In this document: in pieces, positions 23,933 to 31,090 of the stretch
Position numbering within the stretch: the stretch's first letter is position 1
Layout: every line of letters starts with the position of its first letter
Translations under genes and position numbers: made by a program
From: a virus
Strand: one strand, 5' to 3'
Virus record (IMG/VR): IMGVR_UViG_3300028800_000105
Span: 1 to 59,280 of that record
Length of the DNA stretch: 59,280 nt
Notes under the pieces: generated by a model
Databases searched by the model: none
What the model saw: the letters and a program-made list of their open reading frames with translations, nothing else
What the model was told of the DNA's origin: nothing

Positions 23933-24400
23933 ATGAGAAAGGCACTGATCGCAACCATCCTGGTTGCGCTTTGCGTCTGCGTGACAGCGCAGGCCAACCC
24001 CTTCGGAAACGTTCTGGAAGGCAGCGGGCGAACCAGCCCGATCTGCCGGGGGCAGAACAACATCGTGACCTGCAACCGGCAGGACGAACACGGCTACTCG
24101 CTCAGGATCAGCACCACGACAGTTACCGTCGGTGTTCCTGTCTACGCCAAAGGACACGGCTACATCATCAAGGCACTTTTCACTGTCAAGCAAGTGCCGG
24201 GTGCGAGCAAAGCGATCACCCCGAACCACGCAGATAGCATCATGCTGTACGCGGGCATCTACTGCGACCAGAACTTCACCGGGGCGATCATGTGTGTGCC
24301 GAACACCGTCACCGGCTACGGCATCGAGATCGACACGCACCACGTAGTAGTGCTGAACGTCACCACAGGCCAGATGGTGTTCAGCAAAGTAGTTCCGTAG
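23933..24400 (+). CDS. Secreted protein with signal peptide (155 aa)
   Basis: ATG 23933 is spaced from AAGGAG. A clear signal peptide MRKALIATILVALCVCVTAQ ends near AQA|NP. The mature part has four Cys residues that could form disulphides (SPICRGQNNIVTCN, YCDQNFTGAIMC) and a beta-rich pattern. It may act outside the cytoplasm, for example in superinfection exclusion, but no family is recognised. Confidence 0.8.
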   Translation: MRKALIATILVALCVCVTAQANPFGNVLEGSGRTSPICRGQNNIVTCNRQDEHGYSLRISTTTVTVGVPVYAKGHGYIIKALFTVKQVPGASKAITPNHADSIMLYAGIYCDQNFTGAIMCVPNTVTGYGIEIDTHHVVVLNVTTGQMVFSKVVP

Positions 24401-24442
24401 TAGTTGAAGGTGGCGTCAGTTTCTGACGCTGCCTTGAACTAC
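24400..24442 (+). promoter_or_regulatory. Intercistronic hairpin 5 with palindrome 24414-24428
   Basis: GTAGTTGAAGG...CCTTGAACTAC arms with perfect CGTCAGTTTCTGACG at the tip; AAGGGAG follows. Confidence 0.82.
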
Positions 24443-24452
24443 GAAGGGAGAC

Positions 24453-24755
24453 ATGATGGGACAGATCAGCGCTAAGTCGCTGAAACGAGTCCTCGTCTCC
24501 AGACTCCGCAGCGGTGTGTCCAGGTCGGATGCGCCATACCCGCCCGCAATCGGGCTTATGTCCGATGCCGAACGGAAAGAAGTCGCGGACTGGACCGAGG
24601 CCGTATTCCAGCTCCTGGAAGAACGGGAGCGGGTCTACGAAGAAGCACAGGCGAAGAACTGTTTCGACTGTGGAGCACCGGCAGGGCGTCCCTGCTACCC
24701 CGAATACGGGTGCGACGCCATCAGCCGAGCAGCAGGGCATCGAGTGACAGCCTGA
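24453..24755 (+). CDS. Hypothetical protein with Cys cluster (100 aa)
   Basis: ATG 24453 after AAGGGAG. A helix-rich middle (MSDAERKEVADWTEAVFQLL) precedes a zinc-type motif CFDCGAPAGRPCYPEYGC. The stop overlaps the next ATG (TGATG). Confidence 0.7.
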   Translation: MMGQISAKSLKRVLVSRLRSGVSRSDAPYPPAIGLMSDAERKEVADWTEAVFQLLEERERVYEEAQAKNCFDCGAPAGRPCYPEYGCDAISRAAGHRVTA

Positions 24756-24922
24756 TGTGGAGCTACCTCGTCGAAGTTAAGAGCGAAGACGGGGATGGGG
24801 AATGGCACACGGTGACGGAACCGCTCAACTGGTTCCTCGCCAATCAGGTGATGGAGGATTACATCAACAACAGCCAGTTCCTTCCCGGCTCCGCAGTTCG
24901 CCTCACCTGCACTTGGAAGTAG
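24755..24922 (+). CDS. Hypothetical protein (55 aa)
   Basis: TGATG coupling sets the start. MWSYLVEVKSEDGDGEWHTV resembles the start of 25494-25679 (LVEVKAED), so the two may be distant paralogues. Function unknown. Confidence 0.65.
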   Translation: MWSYLVEVKSEDGDGEWHTVTEPLNWFLANQVMEDYINNSQFLPGSAVRLTCTWK

Positions 24923-24961
24923 TTGAGGTTGGCGTCAGTTTCTGACGCCTTCCTGAACTAT
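24919..24961 (+). promoter_or_regulatory. Intercistronic hairpin 6 with palindrome 24933-24947
   Basis: GTAGTTGAGG...CCTGAACTAT arms and perfect CGTCAGTTTCTGACG tip; AAGGGAGG follows. Confidence 0.8.
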
Positions 24962-24979
24962 GAAGGGAGGTGAAAACCT

Positions 24980-25153
24980 ATGTGTGTTTACGCGACGTAC
25001 TACGAGTACGACGAGGAAGCTGAGGAAAACGCTGCTTTTGAGCGTGAGCGGGAACGTCAAGAGCTGCTCGCTGCAAAGCGCGCACGCAAGCTCGTTAATG
25101 AGCTGATCGCAGACGTTCAAAGCTCCCCGGCTCCGGAACTGATTCCTGCGTAG
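24980..25153 (+). CDS. Charged helical protein (57 aa)
   Basis: ATG after AAGGGAGGTG. MCVYATYYEYDEEAEENAAF is followed by an uninterrupted charged helix (ERERERQELLAAKRARKLVN), coiled-coil-prone. Function unknown. Confidence 0.65.
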   Translation: MCVYATYYEYDEEAEENAAFERERERQELLAAKRARKLVNELIADVQSSPAPELIPA

Positions 25154-25193
25154 TAGCTGAGAATGGCGCCCCACGGGGCGCTGTTCTGAGTTC
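25153..25193 (+). promoter_or_regulatory. Intercistronic hairpin 7 (no palindrome)
   Basis: AGCTGAGAA...TTCTGAGTT arms with a GGCGCC/GGGCGC inner stem and CCACG loop. It sits in the same stop-to-RBS position as the palindrome-tipped hairpins. Confidence 0.65.
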
Positions 25194-25223
25194 CTAGACA
25201 GGGGACTCAGAAAGGAGACAGCA

Positions 25224-25391
25224 ATGAGCCTCATCATGGAGGCGATCAGCGCGCTCCGCAGGCAGCCCAAGCTCAAGCCTGCGCCCAAGCCGTTGAACAG
25301 CCACCAGCGGTGCGAGTTCGTGTACGGGGGCGTGCGTTGCAACATGAAGCGCACCACCTACGGCAAGTTCTGCACCATCCACAAGCGATGA
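25224..25391 (+). CDS. Small zinc-type protein (55 aa)
   Basis: ATG after AAAGGAGAC. A basic Pro/Lys start (MSLIMEAISALRRQPKLKPA) leads to CEFVYGGVRCNMKRTTYGKFCTIH, a C-x-x-x..C..C..H set typical of short phage zinc motifs. Confidence 0.65.
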   Translation: MSLIMEAISALRRQPKLKPAPKPLNSHQRCEFVYGGVRCNMKRTTYGKFCTIHKR

Positions 25392-25534
25392 CCGGCGTTC
25401 TGCTCGTCATCGCGCTCTGCGTTCTGATGCTGCTTTGGGCAGGCGTCATGGCCGGAGCAGTCCTCGGCATCCAATGGGTTGGAAAGGAGACCGATGGAGA
25501 AACGATTCACGTTCCTGGTCGAAGTGAAGGCTGA
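25388..25534 (+). CDS. Membrane protein (48 aa)
   Basis: ATGA overlap with the previous gene. One strong hydrophobic helix (VLLVIALCVLMLLWAGVMAG) and a short polar tail. It overlaps the next gene by 41 bp. Confidence 0.55.
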   Translation: MTGVLLVIALCVLMLLWAGVMAGAVLGIQWVGKETDGETIHVPGRSEG

Positions 25535-25679
25535 AGACCGCAACGACGCGATCTCTTTCTTCACCGCCCTCGCGATTGAAGGCAACACCATGCATGCCGA
25601 GGGGAAGATCGACAACGTGAACATCCTCGACGGCATCAACCTCGTCCAGGTAGTTCCAGAAATGCCCGTCAGAAACTGA
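25494..25679 (+). CDS. Hypothetical protein (61 aa)
   Basis: ATG 25494 after GGAAAGGAGACC. MEKRFTFLVEVKAEDRNDAI suggests a small alpha/beta fold related to 24755-24922. The stop is inside a following palindrome. Confidence 0.65.
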   Translation: MEKRFTFLVEVKAEDRNDAISFFTALAIEGNTMHAEGKIDNVNILDGINLVQVVPEMPVRN

Positions 25680-25681
25680 CG
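25667..25681. repeat. 15-bp palindrome, perfect copy
   Basis: CGTCAGAAACTGACG covering the last codons and stop of 25494-25679. Confidence 0.9.
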
Positions 25682-25693
25682 GCACAACTGCGA

Positions 25694-25727
25694 CTTGACA
25701 AGCCCTGCGCAAGCGGGGCTTTTCAAG
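25694..25727 (+). terminator. Terminator-like hairpin
   Basis: CTTGACAAGCCC pairs with GGGGCTTTTCAAG; the T-run is short and inside the stem, so it may be weak or act both ways. Confidence 0.6.
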
Positions 25728-25747
25728 TGCCAAAAACGGGAGACAAA

Positions 25748-26077
25748 ATGGGACTCACAGACTGGTGGCGTTGGGACACCCAAACAAACAAGGAGGCAGT
25801 TCATGCACGAGATGCACAAACAAGCATGGTGGATATCCCTCGGGCTGCTCCTGCTCCTGCTCGGCCTGAACCTGTTCGGCGGCATTACACAGATCGTTTG
25901 CGTCGTGCTCGCAGCGGCGATCCTGCTCGGAGTTCTGCGCAAGCTCGGACGTATGGGCACAGGTGGACGGCAATCTCCTGGGGCCTAGTTGCTGTAGCGC
26001 TCTTTTTTTTGTTCCTGAAATGGTTCCTTAAGGACACGTTTGACTACGAGTCCTTTGAAGGGCAGAGGATGTCATGA
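25748..26077 (+). CDS. ORF ending in a membrane helix (109 aa), uncertain
   Basis: ATG 25748 follows CGGGAGAC. The start (MGLTDWWRWDTQ) and the end (WGLVAVALFFLFLKWFLKD) look protein-like, and its stop overlaps the next ATG. The middle is Arg-rich and overlaps 25803-25988 in another frame, so part may be a shadow. A frameshift or a missed start near 25950 is possible. Confidence 0.45.
   Translation: MGLTDWWRWDTQTNKEAVHARDAQTSMVDIPRAAPAPARPEPVRRHYTDRLRRARSGDPARSSAQARTYGHRWTAISWGLVAVALFFLFLKWFLKDTFDYESFEGQRMS
25803..25988 (+). CDS. Membrane protein (61 aa)
   Basis: ATG after AAGGAGG with good spacing. MHEMHKQAWWISLGLLLLLL plus a second hydrophobic stretch (ITQIVCVVLAAAILLGVL) predicts two membrane helices. 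Nested in a second ORF in another frame. Confidence 0.7.
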   Translation: MHEMHKQAWWISLGLLLLLLGLNLFGGITQIVCVVLAAAILLGVLRKLGRMGTGGRQSPGA

Positions 26078-26223
26078 GCAACTTCTGGCTCATCCTCATT
26101 CTCTGGGTGATCACGTTCTTCTGCGGAGTTGTGCTCTGCGTCTGCGTTTACAGCCTGATCAGAGACAACCGGGCGCTCAGAGAGATCATCAAGAAGGAAC
26201 GTGAGGCTCGTGGGACTGACTGA
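26074..26223 (+). CDS. Membrane protein (49 aa)
   Basis: ATGA overlap sets the start. MSNFWLILILWVITFFCGVV is a strong membrane helix followed by a charged cytoplasmic tail (RDNRALREIIKKEREARG). Resembles small membrane-anchored coiled-coil peptides of phages. Confidence 0.65.
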   Translation: MSNFWLILILWVITFFCGVVLCVCVYSLIRDNRALREIIKKEREARGTD

Positions 26224-26524
26224 CCTGTTCAAAGCCGCGCCAGACCCGGAGCCAGAACCAACAACAGGCAAAACACCAGAGCCAGACCCCGAGCCAGAGC
26301 CAGAGCCAGAGCCAGAAGTTCACTACCGGCTCACCATCAACTACATAGACCAGAAATCTTCGTCTTTCAGCTTCGACACGATGAAAGAAGCAAAAGACGT
26401 TTGCGAAATGCTTCGCTTCTACGGCGGCAAAGGCGTCATCCAAATCACCGACTGGGAATGGGTGAACGCCAGAAACATCACCTGGTTCGGGATCAGAACC
26501 ATCCAGGGACAGCGACGGATCTAG
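26201..26524 (+). CDS. Protein with Pro-Glu repeat (107 aa)
   Basis: GTG 26201 after AAGAAGGAAC. After MRLVGLTDLFKAAP comes a run of PEP/DPEPEPEP repeats, likely an extended linker. A small alpha/beta domain follows (YRLTINYIDQKSSSFSF, VCEMLRFYGGKGVIQIT). Function unknown. Confidence 0.68.
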   Translation: MRLVGLTDLFKAAPDPEPEPTTGKTPEPDPEPEPEPEPEVHYRLTINYIDQKSSSFSFDTMKEAKDVCEMLRFYGGKGVIQITDWEWVNARNITWFGIRTIQGQRRI

Positions 26525-26552
26525 ACCAACTGAAGAGTCCACGGGGGACGAA

Positions 26553-26579
26553 ACGCCTGCGGGCAGTTAACGCAGGCGT
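26553..26579 (+). terminator. Terminator-like hairpin
   Basis: ACGCCTGCG pairs with CGCAGGCGT (9 bp). No long T-run follows, so it may be an attenuator ahead of 26609. Confidence 0.5.
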
Positions 26580-26608
26580 CTTGGTCAAGCAGAAAGGAGG
26601 TTAATAAC

Positions 26609-27538
26609 TTGGCTCACGAACAACCGAAGTTCGGCACGTACCGGATCTTCGTCAGCACCTGCTGGTGGGGGGACGCCAACGCCACACAGACATACATGGG
26701 GTTCACCCGCCATCCCAACCTGTGCTGCAACTGGTACGACCAGAACAACGCGATCCACGCCGCGAAAGAAGTTCGGCGTAGTAACCCGGACGCAGAAGGG
26801 CAACTCAGCGTCCGTTACAAGAAGGCAGACGGAGGCTGGGAAACCGTCTGGCAAGAAGCCCCAGAGCAGCGGGTGGGGCGCATGCTCATCTACTACGGCG
26901 GGAAGCCGTGGGAAGACAGCTCGGGGATCAAGAGAACCGGCTGGTACATCCACGGCAAGATCACCGAGTACACGGCAGACCGTCCGAAAGGAGCCGACCG
27001 CTTCGCGAACGTGCAGGAAGTGATCGGCCTGATCCGAGAAGCACATCCAAACGCACCAGAAATGACGATCGTCTCCGTAGACGACCCCACCGTCATCTAC
27101 TGGCGCGAAAACAACGAGCAAGGAGCAGACATGAGTGACGTTGACAGCGGCGACCTGAACCAGCCGCTTCTCATCCCACGGGAAACACTGATCGGCATTC
27201 TGCAGGAGAAGCTCGACGCCGAAGTCGCAGACCGCGAGGCGGCGGCGGCGAAGCTCGTCGCAGACCGCGAGGCGCTGACCGAGGCGATCCTCGCGCTCAG
27301 CGAGGACGTGATCACCAACCTCGTCGCATCAGCGCTCGGCGGCTACAGCACCGCGAAGACGCTGGAGAAGGTCGAGGAGATCGCGAAGGACGAAAGCAAG
27401 TCCGGCTGGGTCTCCAGCGTGGCGAAGCCGAACACGGCCGAGACGAAGCTCGGCAAGCTCGTCCGTGTCCTGACCGCAGCCACGAGCACGACAGACGTGG
27501 AGGTCAAGACGACCGACTCGATCTACCCGCTCCTGTAG
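26609..27538 (+). CDS. Large hypothetical protein with possible internal start (309 aa)
   Basis: The TTG start is 8 bp from AAAGGAGG. The N-terminal half seems to hold two similar alpha/beta units (FGTYRIFVSTCWWG... and GWYIHGKITEYTADRP...). The C-terminal third is coiled-coil (KLDAEVADREAAAAKLVADR). An in-frame ATG at 27131 with GGAG upstream could give a separate 135-residue product MSDVDSGDLNQPLLIPRETL, as in phages that make scaffold-type fragments. Function unknown. Confidence 0.75.
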   Translation: MAHEQPKFGTYRIFVSTCWWGDANATQTYMGFTRHPNLCCNWYDQNNAIHAAKEVRRSNPDAEGQLSVRYKKADGGWETVWQEAPEQRVGRMLIYYGGKPWEDSSGIKRTGWYIHGKITEYTADRPKGADRFANVQEVIGLIREAHPNAPEMTIVSVDDPTVIYWRENNEQGADMSDVDSGDLNQPLLIPRETLIGILQEKLDAEVADREAAAAKLVADREALTEAILALSEDVITNLVASALGGYSTAKTLEKVEEIAKDESKSGWVSSVAKPNTAETKLGKLVRVLTAATSTTDVEVKTTDSIYPLL

Positions 27539-27579
27539 TTAAAGGTGGCGTCCCTCACGGGACGCTGCCTTCAGCTAAC
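27535..27579 (+). promoter_or_regulatory. Intercistronic hairpin 8 (no palindrome)
   Basis: GTAGTTAAAGG...CCTTCAGCTAAC arms with GGCGTCCC/GGGACGC inner stem and TCAC loop. Third member of the family that keeps the stem without the palindrome. Confidence 0.75.
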
Positions 27580-27609
27580 CGGAGCTAGTAAGTGACCCAT
27601 TAACCGGGT

Positions 27610-27645
27610 TATAATGGGTTATTAACTGATTGTGTAATCAGTTAG
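27610..27645 (+). promoter_or_regulatory. Possible promoter with dyad
   Basis: TATAAT at 27610-27615 has no clear -35. It is followed by TAACTGATT...AATCAGTTA (27623-27644), a 9-bp inverted repeat that could be an operator or a 5' hairpin. Confidence 0.45.
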
Positions 27646-27654
27646 GAAAGGGGG

Positions 27655-27669
27655 CATCAGAAACTGATG
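27655..27669. repeat. Palindrome variant that includes a start codon
   Basis: CATCAGAAACTGATG keeps perfect symmetry with a changed outer base pair. Its last three bases are the ATG of 27667-27900. Confidence 0.75.
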
Positions 27670-27900
27670 CAGGTAACGGTAATCGAGAAACCCGACCTGC
27701 CCGCAAAGTTCTTCCAAGAACCATCGCACATCGGGATCTCATTTACTCAGAAAGACAAGGCGTACTGCGGCGCAAAGATCGATCTCAACGATCCTTGCGC
27801 ACATCACATCATCATCAGCACAAGAGGCACATGCGTCTGTGGACGCGATCTCTGCGCGGAATGCGTCGAGCGTTACCAAGAAAAACGAGCTGGGAGGTAA
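27667..27900 (+). CDS. Small zinc-type protein (77 aa)
   Basis: The ATG is the right edge of a palindrome variant; GGAAAGGGGG lies 13-17 bp upstream. MQVTVIEKPDLPAKFFQEPS, then CGAKIDLNDPCAHH and CVCGRDLCAECVERY give a Cys-rich, probably zinc-binding fold. Confidence 0.72.
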   Translation: MQVTVIEKPDLPAKFFQEPSHIGISFTQKDKAYCGAKIDLNDPCAHHIIISTRGTCVCGRDLCAECVERYQEKRAGR

Positions 27901-27905
27901 GAGAA

Positions 27906-28076
27906 GTGACCCTAGATCAAGCGCGAGTTGTCTGCGCTGAACTAATTGCCGAGGGTACTTACGACAACACCGATCAGGCAGCCAACGAGCTGCTCCTACG
28001 CGACGAAATCGAGATCGAGGTTTACGTCGAGCTGATTTCTCGTGAAGCGTGGGAACGGGTCATGGTGGTTGCCTAA
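27906..28076 (+). CDS. Hypothetical helical protein (56 aa)
   Basis: GTG after GGGAGG. MTLDQARVVCAELIAEGTYD is helical and acidic, with a second helix (EVYVELISREAWERVM). Function unknown. Confidence 0.65.
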   Translation: MTLDQARVVCAELIAEGTYDNTDQAANELLLRDEIEIEVYVELISREAWERVMVVA

Positions 28077-28106
28077 ACCAACACCTCACGCTGAGAGGAG
28101 GTTGAA

Positions 28107-28292
28107 ATGGCAACAGCAATCGAAGCCGAGAAGATCGCCAGAGTCATCGACGAAACACAGGTCGAAGACCAGATCAGGCTCGGGATCGCCCGCCGACTTG
28201 CCGACGTGCTGCAGACCAGCACCCGTGGCTTCAAGCGGGAGAAGTTCATCGAGGAAGCAACAAAGACGAAGCGACCACTGGTTCGCTACTAA
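28107..28292 (+). CDS. Hypothetical helical protein (61 aa)
   Basis: ATG after GAGGAGG. MATAIEAEKIARVIDETQVE, with a basic C-terminal half (RGFKREKFIEEATKTKRP). Function unknown. Confidence 0.68.
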   Translation: MATAIEAEKIARVIDETQVEDQIRLGIARRLADVLQTSTRGFKREKFIEEATKTKRPLVRY

Positions 28293-28313
28293 ACCCACGC
28301 CAAAGGAGACGGT

Positions 28314-28484
28314 GTGACTAAGGAACAGTTGGATCCGCAAGAGGATGAGGTTTTCCTTCTTGCCCTCGACTGGTGCACGGAGAAGTTCGGCCTTTCCGCA
28401 GGCGGGCAGCCAAAGGAACCGGCCAATCCGCAGCAGGCTGCGCTGCTCGCCGCCATTTCTACCGATAGGAGAACCAAGCCATGA
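28314..28484 (+). CDS. Hypothetical protein (56 aa)
   Basis: GTG 28314 after AAAGGAGACG. MTKEQLDPQEDEVFLLALDW; the stop overlaps the next ATG (ATGA). Function unknown. Confidence 0.62.
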   Translation: MTKEQLDPQEDEVFLLALDWCTEKFGLSAGGQPKEPANPQQAALLAAISTDRRTKP

Positions 28485-28780
28485 CTGAAGCGATGGTGGT
28501 CGCCCCAGAGATCACGGAGGAATCCGATTTACTTCCTCTGAAAACCATCGACCCCATCAAAGAAGCAGAGTGGGAAGGATTCCTTCGCACCCTCCACATT
28601 TGGGAGATGCGCAGACTTTGTAAGCGGGACGAGATCGTTCTGCACGACAGGTTTGTTGCCGGGAAGGTGGACTTGCTCGACGTGTACGCGGAGATCGCTG
28701 AACCTCGCGACTTGGAGGCAGCGCACAAAGCGCACGAGAAGGCGAGCAAGCCCACCAACCCACTCCCGATCACTGATTAA
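28481..28780 (+). CDS. Hypothetical acidic protein (99 aa)
   Basis: ATGA overlap with the previous gene. MTEAMVVAPEITEESDLL, then a helical core (KEAEWEGFLRTLHIWEMRRL). Function unknown. Confidence 0.68.
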   Translation: MTEAMVVAPEITEESDLLPLKTIDPIKEAEWEGFLRTLHIWEMRRLCKRDEIVLHDRFVAGKVDLLDVYAEIAEPRDLEAAHKAHEKASKPTNPLPITD

Positions 28781-28781
28781 C

Positions 28782-28796
28782 CGTCAGAAACTGACG
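28782..28796. repeat. 15-bp palindrome, perfect copy
   Basis: CGTCAGAAACTGACG immediately after the stop of 28481-28780. Confidence 0.9.
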
Positions 28797-28819
28797 GTAA
28801 CACTTCCTCAGTTTTCAAG

Positions 28820-28849
28820 GATCAGGGGCCGTTAAACGCGCCTCTGATC
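28820..28849 (+). terminator. Terminator-like hairpin
   Basis: GATCAGGGGC pairs with GCCTCTGATC around an 8-10-nt loop; only a short TT run follows. Confidence 0.5.
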
Positions 28850-28885
28850 TTACCACGTTCTTGGCTCAAAGAAAGGGAAAATCGC

Positions 28886-29137
28886 ATGAAATGCTTCCAC
28901 TGCGGAGAGCCAATCCACTCCTACGAAGAACGAGCCGACATCATCACCTACGACGCACACCGTGAGTGCGCGTTGCGCATGGTGATCGGAGGCATCGGCC
29001 ACCTGATCGACCATGCGCACTTCTGCCGCAGCGACGCAGGCCCAGACGCCGGACTCGACTACCGCACATCGGCGCTGCTCGTAGACGTGTGGGTGAAACG
29101 AAAGGGTGTCGAAGCGGCTACCGCTATTCCAACATGA
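28886..29137 (+). CDS. Zinc-type protein (83 aa)
   Basis: ATG after AAAGGG. MKCFHCGEPIHSYEERADII has CxxC and an HxxC (HRECAL) that could complete a zinc site. The C-terminal half is helical. Stop overlaps the next ATG. Confidence 0.7.
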   Translation: MKCFHCGEPIHSYEERADIITYDAHRECALRMVIGGIGHLIDHAHFCRSDAGPDAGLDYRTSALLVDVWVKRKGVEAATAIPT

Positions 29138-29259
29138 CCACAGACAGCAACAAGAAACAGTTCTATGACCTTGCCCTGGGTGACTGGTTCCGCTGGAAAC
29201 GAGAAGGCAGGAACTGGTACATCAGAATCCACCACTTCATCAGATGGGGGCCGAAGTGA
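29134..29259 (+). CDS. Small basic protein (41 aa)
   Basis: ATGA coupling. MTTDSNKKQFYDLALGDWFR, aromatic and basic (WYIRIHHFIRW). Its stop overlaps the next GTG. Function unknown. Confidence 0.6.
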   Translation: MTTDSNKKQFYDLALGDWFRWKREGRNWYIRIHHFIRWGPK

Positions 29260-29444
29260 CTCAGCGCACCAAACCAGAAGCGTTCAGCATGACCGAGGGC
29301 GACAGAATCGTTCTCAAGTCAGCGATGGTGCTACGAGGGACGAACAACAAGTCGCAAGTGATGCGCGAGGCGATCCACTACTACGCGAAGCGGCTGCGCC
29401 AGGAAGCAGAATCAGCTCGGAACCAAACCGATGCGGATAGTTAG
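29256..29444 (+). CDS. Ribbon-helix-helix-like protein (62 aa)
   Basis: GTG 29256 overlaps the previous TGA. The segment DRIVLKSAMVLRGTNNKSQVMREAIHYYAKRL has the strand-helix-helix pattern of Arc/CopG-type DNA-binding dimers. It is one candidate binder for the genome-wide palindrome. Confidence 0.62.
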   Translation: MTQRTKPEAFSMTEGDRIVLKSAMVLRGTNNKSQVMREAIHYYAKRLRQEAESARNQTDADS

Positions 29445-30135
29445 CGTCGCGGACTTACACGGCTTCCTGCCCGACGAACTGCCCGAAGGTGACGTGCTAG
29501 TGATCGCCGGTGACGTGATGCCGGTAGACGACCACACCTTTCTCGGGCAATCAAACTTCGCTGAGCGCAAGCTCAACCCCTGGCTGATTTACCAGCAGGA
29601 GAAGTTCACCGACGTGATCGGGATTGCGGGCAACCACGACTTCCTGTTCGACCCTGCGATGGCTGGGCGCTGGGCGCTCGGCTCTTACGCCTTCCCGGAC
29701 GCAGGCCCACGTTACGCCAGGGATCTGGAGTGGACGTATCTGTTCGACGACGTTTGCAAGGTCGGCTGGTACGTGTTCTACGGAACTCCTTATGTACCGC
29801 ATCTGCCGATGTGGGCGTTCCATTCCACGGAAGAAGAGATCGCGCACAGACTCTCCCGCGTCCCAGGGGACGGAGAGATCGACGTGTTCATCACGCACGA
29901 TCCTCCCTACAGCGCGGGCGACAAGGTGATCGGCGGAGAGCACGTCGGCTCAACCGCCCTTGCCAGTCAGCTGCGGCGAATCCACCCGCTGCATGTGGTT
30001 TGCGGGCATATCCATGAGGACTACGGGGAGCACACCCTGCTTGGGGATATGCCTGTGCACAATTCCTCCTACGTTGATGTGCAATACAAACCAGTTAATC
30101 AACCGCTGGTTTTTGACATTGAAGGAGAAAAATGA
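29431..30135 (+). CDS. Metallophosphoesterase (234 aa)
   Basis: All calcineurin-like motifs are visible: DLH (8-10), GDVMPVD (about 27-33), GNHD (about 67-70), THDPP (about 153) and GHIH (about 191). The compact size fits phage phosphoesterases of the MPP superfamily that act on nucleotides or RNA ends. It overlaps the previous gene by 14 bp. Confidence 0.88.
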   Translation: MRIVSVADLHGFLPDELPEGDVLVIAGDVMPVDDHTFLGQSNFAERKLNPWLIYQQEKFTDVIGIAGNHDFLFDPAMAGRWALGSYAFPDAGPRYARDLEWTYLFDDVCKVGWYVFYGTPYVPHLPMWAFHSTEEEIAHRLSRVPGDGEIDVFITHDPPYSAGDKVIGGEHVGSTALASQLRRIHPLHVVCGHIHEDYGEHTLLGDMPVHNSSYVDVQYKPVNQPLVFDIEGEK

Positions 30136-30185
30136 GTGGCCGCACGCCCTGGAAAGACATCAGGCACAAGAACCCGAGGAGGTGA
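30132..30185 (+). CDS. Tiny peptide (17 aa), possible leader
   Basis: ATGA overlap with the phosphoesterase stop; MSGRTPWKDIRHKNPRR. Its last codons contain the GAGGAGG ribosome site of the next gene, so it may serve translational coupling. Confidence 0.4.
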   Translation: MSGRTPWKDIRHKNPRR

Positions 30186-30189
30186 CCGG

Positions 30190-30687
30190 ATGACCGACGA
30201 ACTAAAGGAACAGATGGATTGGGAGCACGCCGAGGCAGTTGAGGGGAAGCCGCACGGGGTTGTTATCTCAATTCGGCTCGATCCCACAGAGGCCGAACGC
30301 CTGAGGACGCTGGCCTCCGACCTACACCTCAACATGTCCCAGGTTGTGCGAAGGGCGCTTGCCACTTTTGACGAGACCGCTGGAAGATCGCTTTCGCCTG
30401 GTTGCACAGCAACAAGAAGCCGCTGTGGAAGCGGCTCACGCTGTACTGGGGAAAAGTTGAGCCTGATGGCCCAATGCCGTAACACCCACCCTGTTTACGG
30501 ACAGTGCAAGCTGAGCCTCGGGCACCACTACGAGAAGCACATCGGCAGCTACCAGGTGTCACCTGGGGCCTGGAAGGATGCGAGTTGGTTCGACAGCGAC
30601 GGCTACGAACCGTCAGAAACTGACGCTACTCCTCCTCATCAGGAGCGGCCTCTATCTCAGGAACCCGACCACCCAGATCCAACTTGA
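30190..30687 (+). CDS. RHH protein with C-terminal Cys/His extension (165 aa)
   Basis: ATG 30190 after GAGGAGGTGACC. The N-terminal GVVISIRLDPTEAERLRTLA and LNMSQVVRRALATF form a ribbon-helix-helix pattern. After a Ser/Arg/Gly linker, MAQCRNTHPVYGQCKLSLGH resembles a stand-alone phage protein, so this may be a fusion or two genes read together. A palindrome codes for PSETDA near the end. The 3' end overlaps the terminase small-subunit gene on the other strand. Confidence 0.65.
   Translation: MTDELKEQMDWEHAEAVEGKPHGVVISIRLDPTEAERLRTLASDLHLNMSQVVRRALATFDETAGRSLSPGCTATRSRCGSGSRCTGEKLSLMAQCRNTHPVYGQCKLSLGHHYEKHIGSYQVSPGAWKDASWFDSDGYEPSETDATPPHQERPLSQEPDHPDPT
30611..30625. repeat. 15-bp palindrome, perfect copy (in gene)
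   Basis: CGTCAGAAACTGACG read in frame as part of PSETDA in 30190-30687; it ends one base before the minus-strand gene 30626-31090. Confidence 0.9.
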
Positions 30688-31090
30688 AATTGATCGCGCC
30701 GTCATGGTCGCCAGCGAACTCGATGCGGGTGGGCAGGTGGAACTCCTCGGGCATCATGCGTTCCGCGACCCACTGCAGATGCTTGTTGTCCCATTCCTTG
30801 ATGTAGCCGACGATCTCTCCCCGGTGGAACACCGGCTTCTCGTTCGGCTCTAGCGCCCGCCTGATGATCTCGTAGCGTGTCATGCCCTTGATCAGCTCGC
30901 GGGCGGCGTCAAGCTGTAGCTTGAAGTTGGGCGACACCTTCACACGGTTGTTGACGACCGTGGTGTTGACGCCCACCTGCTCGGCTGCCTTCGCGACAGT
31001 GCCGTAGGCGGCGCTGCTGATGTATGCCTCTAGGAACGGCTTCTCCCAAGGCTCAGGATTCTCAGCGATTTCGTTGGAAGGATCAGTCAT
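30626..31090 (-). CDS. Terminase small-subunit candidate (154 aa)
   Basis: The helix-turn-helix-like AAYGTVAKAAEQVGVNTTVVNN is followed by DAARELIKGMTRYEIIRRAL and a C-terminal beta part (FHRGEIVGYIKEWDNKHLQW, INFKLDLGG). Together these resemble small terminases or packaging proteins that bind DNA. It lies on the minus strand inside the plus-strand arm, 13 kb from terL. Another DNA-binding role cannot be excluded. Confidence 0.65.
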   Translation of the reverse strand: MTDPSNEIAENPEPWEKPFLEAYISSAAYGTVAKAAEQVGVNTTVVNNRVKVSPNFKLQLDAARELIKGMTRYEIIRRALEPNEKPVFHRGEIVGYIKEWDNKHLQWVAERMMPEEFHLPTRIEFAGDHDGAINFKLDLGGRVPEIEAAPDEEE

